A stretch of 64,000 bases of DNA from an uncultured Eubacteriales bacterium. GTDB taxonomy: Bacteria > Bacillota > Clostridia > Oscillospirales > Oscillospiraceae. Numbering within the stretch: the first letter of the stretch is position 1; each line of letters opens with the position of its first letter. Location: assembly GCA_900544295.1 (NCBI GenBank), contig UQUO01000004.1:62001-126000 (forward strand). The letters are read 5' to 3'. Under the pieces are notes generated by a model. It did no database searches. It saw only the letters and a program-made list of their open reading frames with translations, and was not told where the DNA came from. Made by a program: the position numbers and the translations under genes. Positions 35,663 to 45,025 of this stretch are shown in pieces.

Positions 35663-36271
35663 ATGGCCAATAGGGATCATTCCCTGGATGATGGGATCAT
35701 TCAGGCTGCTTATTCGGAATTTCTTGCTTACGGCTTTCAGAAAGCCTCTCTGCACAAGATCGCCGAAAAAGCCGGTGTTACTACGGGGGCAATCTACACA
35801 AGATACAAGAATAAAGACGCGTTGTTTGCCAGTCTGCTTCAGGATTTTTTTGAGACGATGCAGGTTCTCTTTGCTCCCATCGCGGAAGAATACGAAAAAG
35901 CAAAGTGCAGCGCGCAGCCGGATGATATCCTCCGCGCCATAAACGCCGAAGAACAGGTATATTTTCAACTGCTGACCGAGCACTGCAACGACTGCACTTT
36001 ATTTTTCTGCCGCAGCGATGGCAGCTCCATGGAAACCGTGCTGCATAAACTAATGGATCAAAAAGCGGAACAAACGGTGGAATTCTTTTCGCATATCTAT
36101 GGGAAAGCGCCAAATGCCGATGCGATCCGTCTTTTGATGGGCTCACAGTTCTGGTACTTCCGCCAGCTGCTGGATCAGCATATGGAGGAAGGCAGAATGC
36201 TTACCTGCTTACAGGCAGTCCTTGATTTCACCAACGCTGGCTGGCGGCAGCTATGCGATACCTTGCAATAA
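35663..36271 (+). CDS. TetR/AcrR-family transcriptional regulator
   Basis: 202 residues. The N-terminal HTH domain is typical (IIQAAYSEFLAYGFQKASLHKIAEKAGVTTGAIYTRYKNKDALF). The C-terminal ligand domain is not assigned to a known ligand. GAGGAGTG precedes the ATG. A weak hairpin (36288-36306) separates it from the transporter operon downstream, and matching palindromes lie on both sides of the gene. It most likely represses the ECF/ABC operon and the remnant upstream until a small molecule binds. Confidence 0.88.
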   Translation: MANRDHSLDDGIIQAAYSEFLAYGFQKASLHKIAEKAGVTTGAIYTRYKNKDALFASLLQDFFETMQVLFAPIAEEYEKAKCSAQPDDILRAINAEEQVYFQLLTEHCNDCTLFFCRSDGSSMETVLHKLMDQKAEQTVEFFSHIYGKAPNADAIRLLMGSQFWYFRQLLDQHMEEGRMLTCLQAVLDFTNAGWRQLCDTLQ

Positions 36272-36287
36272 ATCCGAAAAGTTAATT

Positions 36288-36306
36288 CGGACGGTCCATC
36301 CGTCCG
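36288..36306 (+). terminator. Weak terminator after tetR
   Basis: CGGACGG pairs with CCGTCCG around TCCAT, followed by TTTCTT. The short stem suggests partial termination. Confidence 0.45.
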
Positions 36307-36322
36307 TTTCTTACGGCCGCTG

Positions 36323-36338
36323 GTTAGAGACGGCTAAC
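36323..36338. promoter_or_regulatory. Palindrome GTTAG-N6-CTAAC, copy 2
   Basis: GTTAGAGACGGCTAAC followed by TAATAAG, 21 bases before the start of the ECF transporter gene. See copy 1 at 34899. The partial sequence CGGCTAACTATAATAAAG at about 34818 looks like a third, degenerate relative of this right half. Confidence 0.55.
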
Positions 36339-36358
36339 TAATAAGAAAAGAGTTTGCG

Positions 36359-38521
36359 ATGATAGATTTTGAATTTGAATTTCAATATGCAGAAGAAAAG
36401 CAGCCCACCTTGCAAAAAGTCGGCGGCAGCATCCCAGCCGGACGCTGTGTGGTGCTCTGCGGCGGCAGCGGCTGCGGAAAGTCCACACTGCTACGGTGCA
36501 TCAACGGATTAATCCCCCAGTTTTACGAGGGAGAGCTAAAAGGCTTTTGCCGCCTGAATGGGCAGGACACCGCCGGAATACGTATCGGCGAGATCGGCGA
36601 GTTGGCCGCCTCGGTCTTTCAGGATCCTCGCAGCCAGTTTTTCACCGTGAACAGCTCCAATGAAGTGGCCTTCGGTCTTGAAAATCACGGCCTGCCGCAA
36701 GATAAAATCCGACGGCGGGTAGATGAGGCCTTCCGTATCTTTCATCTGGAGCGGCTGAAGGATCGCAATGTCTACGAGTTGTCCAGCGGCGAGCGACAGC
36801 TCATCTCCATCTTGTCCGCGTGGGCAATGGACACAGATATTTTTCTGCTGGATGAGCCCACGGCCAATCTGGACTTTGCAGCCACGCAGCAGTTAAAAGA
36901 GATTCTGCTTGCCCTGAAAAAGCAGGGCAAAACGCTGCTGCTCAGCGAGCACCGACTCTACTATCTTGCCGACATTGCCGACGAATTTTGGGGCATGGCA
37001 GACGGCGAGATCAAAGGAAAATATACTGCCGCAGAGGCAAAGGCGTTCTCAGTGGAGCGGAGACAAACACTTTCTCTGCGCACGCTCGACCTTGCGGAGA
37101 TCACCGTGCCGGAGAAAGAGCCGCTGCCGAAAACCGCGCCGACGGCGCTTGCCGTCTCAGATGTCTGCTATACATACGGCAGGAAGGCCGGAGATACCCT
37201 CTCTGGTGTCAGCTTTTCCGTCCGTGAGCATGAGATCGTCGGCCTTGTGGGCGCAAACGGCTGCGGCAAAACGACCATCGGCAAGCTGATTGCAGGGCTT
37301 TACCGCCCCTCCGGCGGCAGGATAATGCTTTTCGGAAAGTCGCAAAATCCAAAGCAGCTGCAAAAGCAAGTGCTGTTCATCCTTCAGGAGGCGGAGTTCC
37401 AGTTCTTCACAGGCTCCGTCCTGCACGAACTGCAATACGGCCATGCGGTGACACCGGAGTTTGAAGCAAAAACGGAAGCGCTGCTGAAAAGTATGGATAT
37501 GTGGGACTGCCGCAACCGGCATCCCTTTTCCCTCTCCGGCGGGCAGATGCAGCGTCTGACGCTGATGATGGCGTATCTATCCGACAAGCCGATCGTCATA
37601 CTGGACGAGCCGACAGCAGGACAGGACGCGGAAAGTCTGGAGCGGTGCGCAGCGCTGATCCGGGAGATGCGGAAAGAAAAGACTGTTCTCATCATCACCC
37701 ACGACCCTGAGCTAATTGCAGGTGCGTGTGACCGCTGCATTGGGCTGTCGGATGGGCATGCAGAAATAGAATTTCCCGTTCATTCGGAACGAGATTTGCA
37801 AGCGGTACGGCAATATATGGAGCGCTTCCATCTTTCCAATGCTCCTGCGAAAAAACAGCATAAAGAACGATTCCACCCGGCAACGAAGCTGCTTTACTGG
37901 CTGGCCCTGCTGGTCGTGATCTCCACATCCAACAACCACTTAGTTTATGCCGTATATACGGCACTGATCCTGCTGACCGCAGCGGACGGCTGGCTCGGAA
38001 CGGCGCTGGCAGGCGGGATGAGCTTTGGGCTGCTGTGGGCGGCAAACGCTCTGCTGCCGGGCACGGTGTTTTCCTTTATGCTGGTGCTGTTCCCGCGGAT
38101 CATTGCCGTTGGCATTTCCATGCGGACGCTGATTGGGCGGAATGAAGCCAGCCGTACCCTGGCAGCGCTGCGCAATCTGCGCCTACCGGAGCGGCTGATC
38201 ATGATCGTGGCGGTGATTTTCCGCTTCTTCCCCGTTCTGTCGGGAGACATGAAGTTGCTGCGGCAATCCATCCGCACCCGGGGCGCGTTTGTGACGCCAT
38301 GGCAAAAGTTGCGTGCGCTGCCATCCTATATCGAAATACTGACCGTGCCGATGGCTTTGCGCGTTATCCGCATCGCCGAAACGCTGTCCGCCTCCGCCGA
38401 AACACGGGGCATCGACTTAACCCGCCGCAAAAGCAACTATCTGTCGCTTCGGTTTTCTGCGTGGGATGCTGTGTTCTGCGTCCTGCTGGCGGCATCGATC
38501 GCCGCCGGCCTTATCCTGTGA
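36359..38521 (+). CDS. ECF transporter: two ATPase domains fused to a transmembrane T component
   Basis: 720 residues in three parts. ATPase domain 1 (about 1-235): Walker A GGSGCGKST, Q-loop FQDP, signature LSSGERQ, Walker B LLDEP. ATPase domain 2 (about 265-480): GANGCGKTT, signature LSGGQMQR, VILDEP, switch His in ITHDPE. The C-terminal region (about 505-720) has four to five membrane helices and the coupling segment typical of EcfT. In most ECF systems A, A' and T are three separate proteins, so a single AA'T chain is a compact form. It energises the S component encoded 54 bases downstream. Confidence 0.85.
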   Translation: MIDFEFEFQYAEEKQPTLQKVGGSIPAGRCVVLCGGSGCGKSTLLRCINGLIPQFYEGELKGFCRLNGQDTAGIRIGEIGELAASVFQDPRSQFFTVNSSNEVAFGLENHGLPQDKIRRRVDEAFRIFHLERLKDRNVYELSSGERQLISILSAWAMDTDIFLLDEPTANLDFAATQQLKEILLALKKQGKTLLLSEHRLYYLADIADEFWGMADGEIKGKYTAAEAKAFSVERRQTLSLRTLDLAEITVPEKEPLPKTAPTALAVSDVCYTYGRKAGDTLSGVSFSVREHEIVGLVGANGCGKTTIGKLIAGLYRPSGGRIMLFGKSQNPKQLQKQVLFILQEAEFQFFTGSVLHELQYGHAVTPEFEAKTEALLKSMDMWDCRNRHPFSLSGGQMQRLTLMMAYLSDKPIVILDEPTAGQDAESLERCAALIREMRKEKTVLIITHDPELIAGACDRCIGLSDGHAEIEFPVHSERDLQAVRQYMERFHLSNAPAKKQHKERFHPATKLLYWLALLVVISTSNNHLVYAVYTALILLTAADGWLGTALAGGMSFGLLWAANALLPGTVFSFMLVLFPRIIAVGISMRTLIGRNEASRTLAALRNLRLPERLIMIVAVIFRFFPVLSGDMKLLRQSIRTRGAFVTPWQKLRALPSYIEILTVPMALRVIRIAETLSASAETRGIDLTRRKSNYLSLRFSAWDAVFCVLLAASIAAGLIL

Positions 38522-38574
38522 TCGCCGTCTCTGCGACGTTCAACCATATTCCATTCAAAAAGGAGTCTTTAACC

Positions 38575-39150
38575 ATGAGTACTGCAAACCCCAATAAACT
38601 GAAAATCAAGGACATCATCACCGTTGTCCTGCTGGCTCTGATCAATGTGGTCATTTTCTTCGCCAGCTCCGTCCTGTACGCAACGCCCATTACCATCATT
38701 CTGATGCCGGTGCTTTTCGCCCTGCTGGAGGGCATCGTCTACTTCATCATCGGCACGAAGGTGAAAAAGCCCGGTGCGATCCTCATTTACAGCATTGTCC
38801 GCGCCATTATGGGCGGATACCTGCCGTACATCATCCTCTTTATTCTCTCCGGTGTCATTGCCGAGCTGCTGCTGTGGAAGATGGGCTACGGCAATGCGAA
38901 AGCTCTGACCGTCAGTTATGTCATCAATCAGGTGCTGGCTGCATTCGGCAGCACCATCATTCCCTACGCCATCGCAGCCAAGGCTATGGCGGATCAGATG
39001 GTCACCGATGGCCGTCAGGACGCCATCCTTGCCGCATCCCAGATGCTGCAGTCCTGGGTATCCGTGGCACTGGTGGCCGGTGTGATCGTGGCCGCATTCA
39101 TCGGAGCAGCTATCGGCAAGGGCATCGTGAAGAAGCATCTGGCTGCCTGA
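38575..39150 (+). CDS. ECF transporter S component, MptD family
   Basis: 191 residues with five to six membrane helices. The start at 38575 has AAAAAGGAG at good distance; an upstream overlapping frame has none. The sequence (NKLKIKDIITVVLLALINVVIFF, then GIVYFIIGTKVKKPGAILIYSIVRAIMGGY) fits the MptD/TIGR02185 group of putative substrate-specific ECF components. The substrate is unknown. Partners are the AA'T fusion upstream and perhaps the two ABC half-transporters downstream. Confidence 0.82.
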   Translation: MSTANPNKLKIKDIITVVLLALINVVIFFASSVLYATPITIILMPVLFALLEGIVYFIIGTKVKKPGAILIYSIVRAIMGGYLPYIILFILSGVIAELLLWKMGYGNAKALTVSYVINQVLAAFGSTIIPYAIAAKAMADQMVTDGRQDAILAASQMLQSWVSVALVAGVIVAAFIGAAIGKGIVKKHLAA

Positions 39151-39171
39151 TCTGCCTTAGAGGAATTACCC

Positions 39172-40932
39172 ATGAATCAGAACACGAAGCAAAAGCGCTC
39201 CGCCGCCTCGTGGCTGGCAGAGCTGGCAAAAGGGCGGTACGGCGAGTACGCTTTGAGCGTCCTTACGGCGCTGCTGGGCGTTGCCTGCTCGCTTATTCCG
39301 TATTTCATCATCATCCGGCTTATCACCGCACTGGTAAACGGCACGGCGGAGCTTCCCCGCTGCCTGACGCTCTGCGCATGGATGGCGGGCTGCTGGGTGC
39401 TGCGCTATGTGCTGCACAGCGTGTCCACCTCTCTCTCCCACCATGCGACGTTCCATGTGCTGGCCAATACCCGCGTCCGGCTGCTGGACAAGCTGGCGAC
39501 GCTGCCGCTGGGTACGGTGCTGGATCGTTCCTCCGGCTCGTATAAGAACATCATCGTCGAGCGGGTCGATTCCATCGAAACCACCCTTGCCCACCTGCTG
39601 CCGGAGATGACCACCAACATCGTGGGGGCGCTGGCGGTACTGGTGCTGCTGTTCATCGAGGACTGGCGCATGGGCCTTTCCATGTTCATCGTCCTGCCGC
39701 TGGGCATTGGCTGCTTTATGTCCATGTTCAGCGGCTATAACGAGAAGTTTCAGCGCACGGTCACCGCGACAAAGACACTGAACGACACGGCTGTGGAATA
39801 CATCAGCGGCATTGAGGTCATCAAGGCGTTTGGTCAGTCCAAAACCAGCTACGCAAAGTTTGTCTCTGCTGCAAAGGAAGGGGCAGACTGCTTCATAGAC
39901 TGGATGCGGGGCAGCCTCTTCGGGCAGGTGGCGGGCATGGCGATATTTCCCTCTACGCTGCTGGGCATCTTGCCGGTGGGCTGCCTTCTCTATATGCACG
40001 GCACACTGTCGGCGGAGACGTTTCTCGCGGTCATTGTTCTGTCCTTCGGCGTTATGCAGCCGCTGATCACCGCTTTTTCCTACACCGATGACATCGCGCA
40101 GGTGACGACCATCGTGGGTGAGGTGGCGGAGGTGCTGTCCGGCGAGGATATGCAGCGTCCGGAACGTGCGGAAAAGCTGCCTGCGGACAACGCCGTCGAG
40201 CTGAAAGATGTCCGCTTTGCCTATCACGACAAGGAGGTACTGCACGGAATCGATCTGCACATTGCCCCGGGGACGGTCAACGCATTGGTCGGGCCTTCCG
40301 GCAGTGGAAAATCCACCATCGCCCGGCTCATCGCCTCCATGTGGGATGTGAAGGACGGAGAAATCGACCTGGGCGGCGTGGACATTCGCACGCTGCCGCT
40401 GGCGGAGTGCACGAAGCACATCGCCTATGTGTCGCAGGACAACTACCTCTTTGACCTTTCTGTCATGGACAATATCCGCATGGGCAGAAAGGGTGCGACC
40501 GATGCGGAGGTCATTGACGCCGCGAAGAAATGCGGCTGCCACGAGTTCATAATGGGGCTGGAGAACGGCTATCAGACCGTATGCGGTGCATCCGGCGGTC
40601 ACCTGTCCGGCGGTGAGCGGCAGCGCATCTCCATTGCCCGTGCCATGCTGAAGGACGCGCCGATCGTCATTCTCGACGAGGCAACGTCCTATACAGACCC
40701 GGAAAACGAGGCGGTCATCCAGTCGGCACTGGGAAGGCTGGTGCGGGGCAAGACGCTGCTGGTCATTGCCCACCGGCTGTCCACCATTGCGGACGCCGAT
40801 CAGATCATTGTTGTCAATCAAGGCAAGATCGAAGCGACCGGCACGCAGGCGGAGCTTCTTGCGTCCTGCCCCCTTTATCAAACCATGTGGGAGGCCCACA
40901 TCAGCGTCAAAGACGACGGGGAGGTGGCGTAA
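39172..40932 (+). CDS. ABC transporter, permease-ATPase half-transporter 1
   Basis: 586 residues. A six-helix exporter-type membrane domain (about 1-330) precedes an ATPase domain with Walker A GPSGSGKST, Q-loop YVSQDN, signature LSGGERQR and Walker B VILDEA. It overlaps the next gene (TAATG), so the two are made together and form a heterodimer. Such pairs beside MptD-type ECF genes resemble siderophore or small-peptide transporters (IrtAB/YbtPQ-like), which can import despite the exporter fold. The substrate is not identifiable. Confidence 0.87.
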   Translation: MNQNTKQKRSAASWLAELAKGRYGEYALSVLTALLGVACSLIPYFIIIRLITALVNGTAELPRCLTLCAWMAGCWVLRYVLHSVSTSLSHHATFHVLANTRVRLLDKLATLPLGTVLDRSSGSYKNIIVERVDSIETTLAHLLPEMTTNIVGALAVLVLLFIEDWRMGLSMFIVLPLGIGCFMSMFSGYNEKFQRTVTATKTLNDTAVEYISGIEVIKAFGQSKTSYAKFVSAAKEGADCFIDWMRGSLFGQVAGMAIFPSTLLGILPVGCLLYMHGTLSAETFLAVIVLSFGVMQPLITAFSYTDDIAQVTTIVGEVAEVLSGEDMQRPERAEKLPADNAVELKDVRFAYHDKEVLHGIDLHIAPGTVNALVGPSGSGKSTIARLIASMWDVKDGEIDLGGVDIRTLPLAECTKHIAYVSQDNYLFDLSVMDNIRMGRKGATDAEVIDAAKKCGCHEFIMGLENGYQTVCGASGGHLSGGERQRISIARAMLKDAPIVILDEATSYTDPENEAVIQSALGRLVRGKTLLVIAHRLSTIADADQIIVVNQGKIEATGTQAELLASCPLYQTMWEAHISVKDDGEVA

Positions 40933-42665
40933 TGCTCAAGACACTGAAAAAGTTCTTCGCCTTCTGCGGGGTGGACAACCGCAGGCTGTTTATAACATCT
41001 ATCTGGCTGGGCGTGGTCAGCGCCATTTGCTCTGCCATGCGTATTCCGGCAGCCGCCATCGTCATTCAGGCGCTGCTGGAAAGGAACGTCACTATGGCAA
41101 CTTTATGGACGAGCCTCGGCATTATCGTGATCTCATTGATCATTACGATTGCCATCAACATGAAGGCTACCATGCTCCAGACCCGTGCGGGCTACCGCGC
41201 CTGCGCCAACAAACGCATCGAGATCGCCGAGCACCTGCGCTACCTGCCTATGGGCTGGTTCAATGACAACAGCCTCGGCGAGGTCACGTCCGTCACCACC
41301 AACACCATGGAGAACATGGCCAACATTGCCACACGGGTGGTCATGGTCACAACGAGGGGGTTCCTGACTTCCGGCATCATCGCGGTGATGATGTTCCTCT
41401 TTGACTGGCGTATGGGGCTTATTACTCTGGCGGGACTTCTGCTGTTCTTTGCCGTCAACGCCGCCATGCAGCGGGCGGAGCAGACCCTTTCCCAGCGGAA
41501 GTTCAATGCCGATGAGCGCCTTGTGTCCAAGGTGCTGGAATATGTGCAGGGCATCGCCGAGGTCAAGAATTTCGACCTGACCTACGACTCTGCCACGCAG
41601 GTACACGGCGCTGTGGAGGAAGCCCGCAGGGCGTCCTTTGCTATGGAGATCCCGTCGGTGCTTTATATGCTGGCGCAGTTTGTTGTCAACAAGCTCACCG
41701 GCGTTGCCGTCTGCGCGGCCGCTATCGTCTTTTACTTCAGCGGCACCATGGAGCTGACAAACTGCCTTTTGATGCTGATCTGCTCGTTCATCCTCTTTGA
41801 GCAGCTGGACAGCGCCGGAAGCTTTTCGGCTTTGTTCCGCTCCATCGACATCGGCGTAGATAAGGCAAGCGCAATTCTGCGCGTAGAACCCATGGACATT
41901 GACGGGGAGGAGCTTTCGCCGGAACGGGAGGACATCACCCTGTCCCATGTGGATTTCTCCTATGACAGCAAGCCCATCCTGCACGATGTGTCCCTGACCA
42001 TCCCGGAGAAAACCACCGTGGCCATCGTCGGTCCGTCCGGAAGTGGCAAGACCACGCTGTGCAATCTCATGGCGCGGTTCTGGGACGTGCAGGGCGGCAG
42101 CGTGCGCCTCGGCGGTCGGGATGTGCGGGAGTACAGCTACGACAGCCTCATCCGCAATTTCTCCTTTGTGTTTCAGCGGGTCTATCTGTTCTCCGACACC
42201 ATCGCCAACAATATCCGCTTCGGAAAGCCCGACGCCTCCATGGAGGAGGTGCAGGCCGCCGCGAAAAAAGCACGCTGCTACGACTTTATCATGGCGCTGC
42301 CGGAGGGCTTTGATACCGTCATCGGCGAAGGCGGTGCTACGCTTTCCGGCGGCGAGCGGCAGCGCATTTCCATCGCCCGGGCGATTATGAAGGACGCGCC
42401 TGTCATCATTCTGGACGAAGCCACTGCCAATGTCGACCCGGAAAATGAAAAGGAGCTGATGGAGGCCGTTGCGGAATTGACCCATGATAAGACGGTCATC
42501 ATGATCGCCCACCGGCTGAAAACCGTGCGCCATGCCGACCAAATTTTTGTTGTCGATCATGGTGAGATCGTTCAGCAGGGCACCCATGACGAGCTGGTTG
42601 CTGTTGACGGGCTCTACCGCCGCTTCGTGGTGGAGCGGCAGCAGGCCGCCGGGTGGAAGGTCTGA
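40932..42665 (+). CDS. ABC transporter, permease-ATPase half-transporter 2
   Basis: 577 residues, starting at the ATG that overlaps the stop of half-transporter 1. Exporter-type membrane domain, then Walker A GPSGSGKTT, Q-loop FVFQRV, signature LSGGERQR, Walker B VIILDEA and switch His in MIAHRL. Both ATPase domains of the pair keep the catalytic Glu, so both sites may hydrolyse ATP. It is the last gene of the TetR-associated operon; a bidirectional hairpin follows. Confidence 0.87.
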   Translation: MLKTLKKFFAFCGVDNRRLFITSIWLGVVSAICSAMRIPAAAIVIQALLERNVTMATLWTSLGIIVISLIITIAINMKATMLQTRAGYRACANKRIEIAEHLRYLPMGWFNDNSLGEVTSVTTNTMENMANIATRVVMVTTRGFLTSGIIAVMMFLFDWRMGLITLAGLLLFFAVNAAMQRAEQTLSQRKFNADERLVSKVLEYVQGIAEVKNFDLTYDSATQVHGAVEEARRASFAMEIPSVLYMLAQFVVNKLTGVAVCAAAIVFYFSGTMELTNCLLMLICSFILFEQLDSAGSFSALFRSIDIGVDKASAILRVEPMDIDGEELSPEREDITLSHVDFSYDSKPILHDVSLTIPEKTTVAIVGPSGSGKTTLCNLMARFWDVQGGSVRLGGRDVREYSYDSLIRNFSFVFQRVYLFSDTIANNIRFGKPDASMEEVQAAAKKARCYDFIMALPEGFDTVIGEGGATLSGGERQRISIARAIMKDAPVIILDEATANVDPENEKELMEAVAELTHDKTVIMIAHRLKTVRHADQIFVVDHGEIVQQGTHDELVAVDGLYRRFVVERQQAAGWKV

Positions 42666-42691
42666 AGAAACACAATCTAAAAAATATGAAA

Positions 42692-42728
42692 AGAAGCTCG
42701 TATCAGCTATTGACCGATACGAGCTTCT
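42692..42728. terminator. Bidirectional terminator between convergent clusters
   Basis: AGAAGCTCGTATC (42692-42704) pairs with GATACGAGCTTCT (42716-42728), 13 bases, with AT-rich flanks on both sides. It lies between the ABC operon (+) and the genes on the minus strand. Confidence 0.75.
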
Positions 42729-42732
42729 CCGT

Positions 42733-43197
42733 TTATTCTCTGTTTCCGGTAATAAAGTAGTCGCAATACTCTCCGCCATTCGCCAGCGTCTGTTTTCTGT
42801 GCAGCACGCCGTGCTGAAGCGTGATCATCACTTCATCAAGTTCGCAGAACAACGTCATGAGTTCGGAAACACCGAGTTTCTCCGCGTAAATGCAAATCGG
42901 GCAGCGGGTAATGCGGTAGTAACAGGCACCCTCATACGGCTGCCCGACAAAATCCACCTTGAAGGAGGTCGGGTATTTCGCTTCCTTTTCGGGCGTGTAC
43001 CATTTGGCGTATTTGACAACGCTCTTTTTGTTCTCCGCCTTGCCCTTGTCGGTATTCAAGTCGGTCTTTGCAAAATACCACTTGATATGATAGAGTGAGC
43101 GGCGCATCATTTCCTGCACGGCCGTTGGTGGAATTTTCTTTTCGCTTGCCACATAGGGCGCAACGAAGGCAAGGGCGAACAACTCGTTGTATGCCAT
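42733..43197 (-). pseudogene. ATC-hydrolase family protein, N-terminally truncated
   Basis: The frame from MAYNELFALAFVAPY to the end matches the later part of the L-2-amino-thiazoline-4-carboxylic acid hydrolase family, with the conserved CYYRITRCPICIYAEKLG cysteine region. Homologues usually carry about 40-60 more residues at the N-terminus. Here the upstream sequence belongs to a methyltransferase in another frame, joined near 43200. There is no ribosome-binding site before the ATG at 43197. Confidence 0.6.
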
Positions 43198-43201
43198 AGG
43201 G

Positions 43202-43576
43202 TTAGGAGAGTGCTCCCACATCTCCCTGCCGGAAGGTTACATTTTTCAGGTGCAGGCGGTCAGCCTTTTCCCGTGCCTGCCTCATCATATCGGGCGAATA
43301 ATCGAGACAGGTAATGTCCGCCTCCGGCATAGTCTGATAAACCGGCATGGTCAGAATCCCTTTTCCCACCGGCACTTCCAGCAGCTTGCCGGAGAAATGC
43401 TCCGGAATACCGGACATTGCCTTTTCCAGATAGGCGTCGTTTTCCGCCTTGTTCATTGCCCACACCAAGCGGCACACCGCTTTCCCGCTCAGGGTGGAGC
43501 AGGTGATCATGCCGTCATAAAAACTGTTTCCGCCCGTCATTCGGCACGCACCGCGAATGGCTTCTTTTCGTTCCAT
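43202..43576 (-). pseudogene. SAM-dependent methyltransferase, N-terminal half
   Basis: It starts at 43576 with GGAGGGAAGG upstream. The frame carries the first half of a class I methyltransferase: LLEVPVGKGILTM is motif I, DITCLDYSPDMM is motif II, and FRQGDVGAL is motif III. The frame ends immediately there, where homologues continue for another 80-100 residues. The rest is replaced by the ATC-hydrolase fragment. A C-terminal methyltransferase scrap at 44539-44622 is a separate piece. Confidence 0.65.
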
Positions 43577-43620
43577 GGCCTTCCCTCCGTGTTTCAATCA
43601 TCACGCGCCCGTTTCCAGTC

Positions 43621-44526
43621 TCATCTCTTCAAAAAATCCACGATCTTTGCGAAGTCCTCCTTCGCTTCCTGAAAGATCGGCAGCATACAGTAGCAATGCA
43701 CCATCTTCGGGCGGGCGGACACCGTATAGGGGACATTTGCCCGTTTGCAGGCTTCCTCAAAGTCCGGCAATGCGCCGTAGAGCACCTCGTCGGCAGAATA
43801 GAAGAAGTGAATATCGCCTACGCCGGTAAAATCTCCCCGTGAGCCGGAGAGCATATAGTCCGGCACATTCTCGCAGCCATGCCGCATGAACTTTTCCACC
43901 GTCACCATAAAGGCATAGTCGATGGAAACGTCCCGTTTATTGAGTGCCTGCATCCGCGCCCTTTCCGCATCGTTCCACGGCACCTCGCCGGGGGATACGG
44001 CGACAATGTGCCTCGGTTGCGGCAGTGGCTCTGGCTGGGCGTTGTTATGCGCCGCAATGCCAAGCGCCAGCGCACCGCCGGAGGAAAAGCCGCAGGTACT
44101 GACATTTCCGCCGCCGTACAGCGTAATCATTTTTCGATAACATTCGTACACCATCGCGTAGGTTTCAGTAATGCAGTGTTCCATGCAGAGCGGGTAAAAC
44201 GGAAACAACACATCACAGCCGGTCTCGCGGCAGAGCTTGCGCATCACAGGCAGGTCGCCCTTATCGGGGCCGATCACCATGCCGCCGCCAAAGAAATAGA
44301 GAATTGCGCGCTCGGACGGCTTCGGATGCTCTCGCACGATCAGGCAGGGAAAGCCGTTCACTGTGATCGTCTCATAATGTGCTTTGTGGTCGGTGGGCGT
44401 AAAAACGCCACGATGCTGGTTCTGCTTTTCAATTTCCTTTCGCAGTGCATCCTCCGGCAAGGCGAACGCCTTTTTCGCGCCGGAGAGCTTGTATACGCTG
44501 CGTAAGATAGATGCAAAGATACTCAT
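43621..44526 (-). CDS. Alpha/beta hydrolase, hormone-sensitive-lipase-like
   Basis: 301 residues. An oxyanion-hole motif (FFGGGM, a variant of HGGG), the nucleophile elbow GFSSGGA, an acid in SADEVLYG and a late His in MVHCYC give a complete catalytic triad. It is a soluble esterase or lipase-type enzyme; the substrate is unknown. GGGGGC before the ATG is a weak ribosome-binding site, and the start directly follows the methyltransferase scrap. It is the only intact gene of the minus-strand cluster at 42.7-44.6 kb. Confidence 0.78.
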   Translation of the reverse strand: MSIFASILRSVYKLSGAKKAFALPEDALRKEIEKQNQHRGVFTPTDHKAHYETITVNGFPCLIVREHPKPSERAILYFFGGGMVIGPDKGDLPVMRKLCRETGCDVLFPFYPLCMEHCITETYAMVYECYRKMITLYGGGNVSTCGFSSGGALALGIAAHNNAQPEPLPQPRHIVAVSPGEVPWNDAERARMQALNKRDVSIDYAFMVTVEKFMRHGCENVPDYMLSGSRGDFTGVGDIHFFYSADEVLYGALPDFEEACKRANVPYTVSARPKMVHCYCMLPIFQEAKEDFAKIVDFLKR

Positions 44527-44538
44527 AATTTAGCCCCC

Positions 44539-44622
44539 TCATTTCCGCGCCGTGATGCACAGCCAGCTTTTCTTTTTGCGTATCTGCACATCGTGAAAGC
44601 CCGCCTGCTCCAGATAAGGATA
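44539..44622 (-). pseudogene. C-terminal scrap of a methyltransferase
   Basis: About 27 codons reading YLEQAGFHDVQIRKKKSWLC and ending ITARK-stop, the typical last strand of a class I methyltransferase. The preceding bases (from 44625) are AT-rich and unrelated. It shows that a methyltransferase gene once preceded the hydrolase gene. Confidence 0.5.
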
Positions 44623-44624
44623 TA

Positions 44625-44981
44625 TGTCAAATCTGTTATTTCTTTGAGAGTATAATTAACATCTTGATTGATATTATCATAACAAATGCTACATTTAACA
44701 TTACTTCTATCTAATTTTGTTCCTGCAGTTGTGCTTACAAGCATTGAATAGTTTATATTATTGTCAAATGGCGTTAGGGAGCAGTTAAAATTCCATTCCA
44801 CTGTCAGTGTCGAAATACCTGCAGTATTTCTTTCTCCTATTGTGTAAATTGTTGTAGCATTGCTTATGTCAATATTATTATGTGCGCGTCTTCTTCTTGA
44901 ACGCATAGCATACGATATTACACCAGTTATAGAGGCCTTTCCAATATAAAATGATCCAAGAGAAATTGTATTTTTGTACAT
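44625..44981 (-). CDS. AT-rich hypothetical protein fragment
   Basis: From the ATG at 44981 the minus-strand frame reads MYKNTISLGSFYIGKASITG and continues, Asn-, Thr- and Ile-rich, until about 44625; it then enters the methyltransferase scrap out of frame. I do not recognise the family. Base composition is strikingly AT-rich compared with both neighbours, over about 44625-45024, so this island came from another genome or element. It could be part of a phage or surface protein. Confidence 0.35.
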
Positions 44982-45025
44982 CAAAAACAATATAAATAAG
45001 GTTATTGACGTAATCCCTAGTACAT

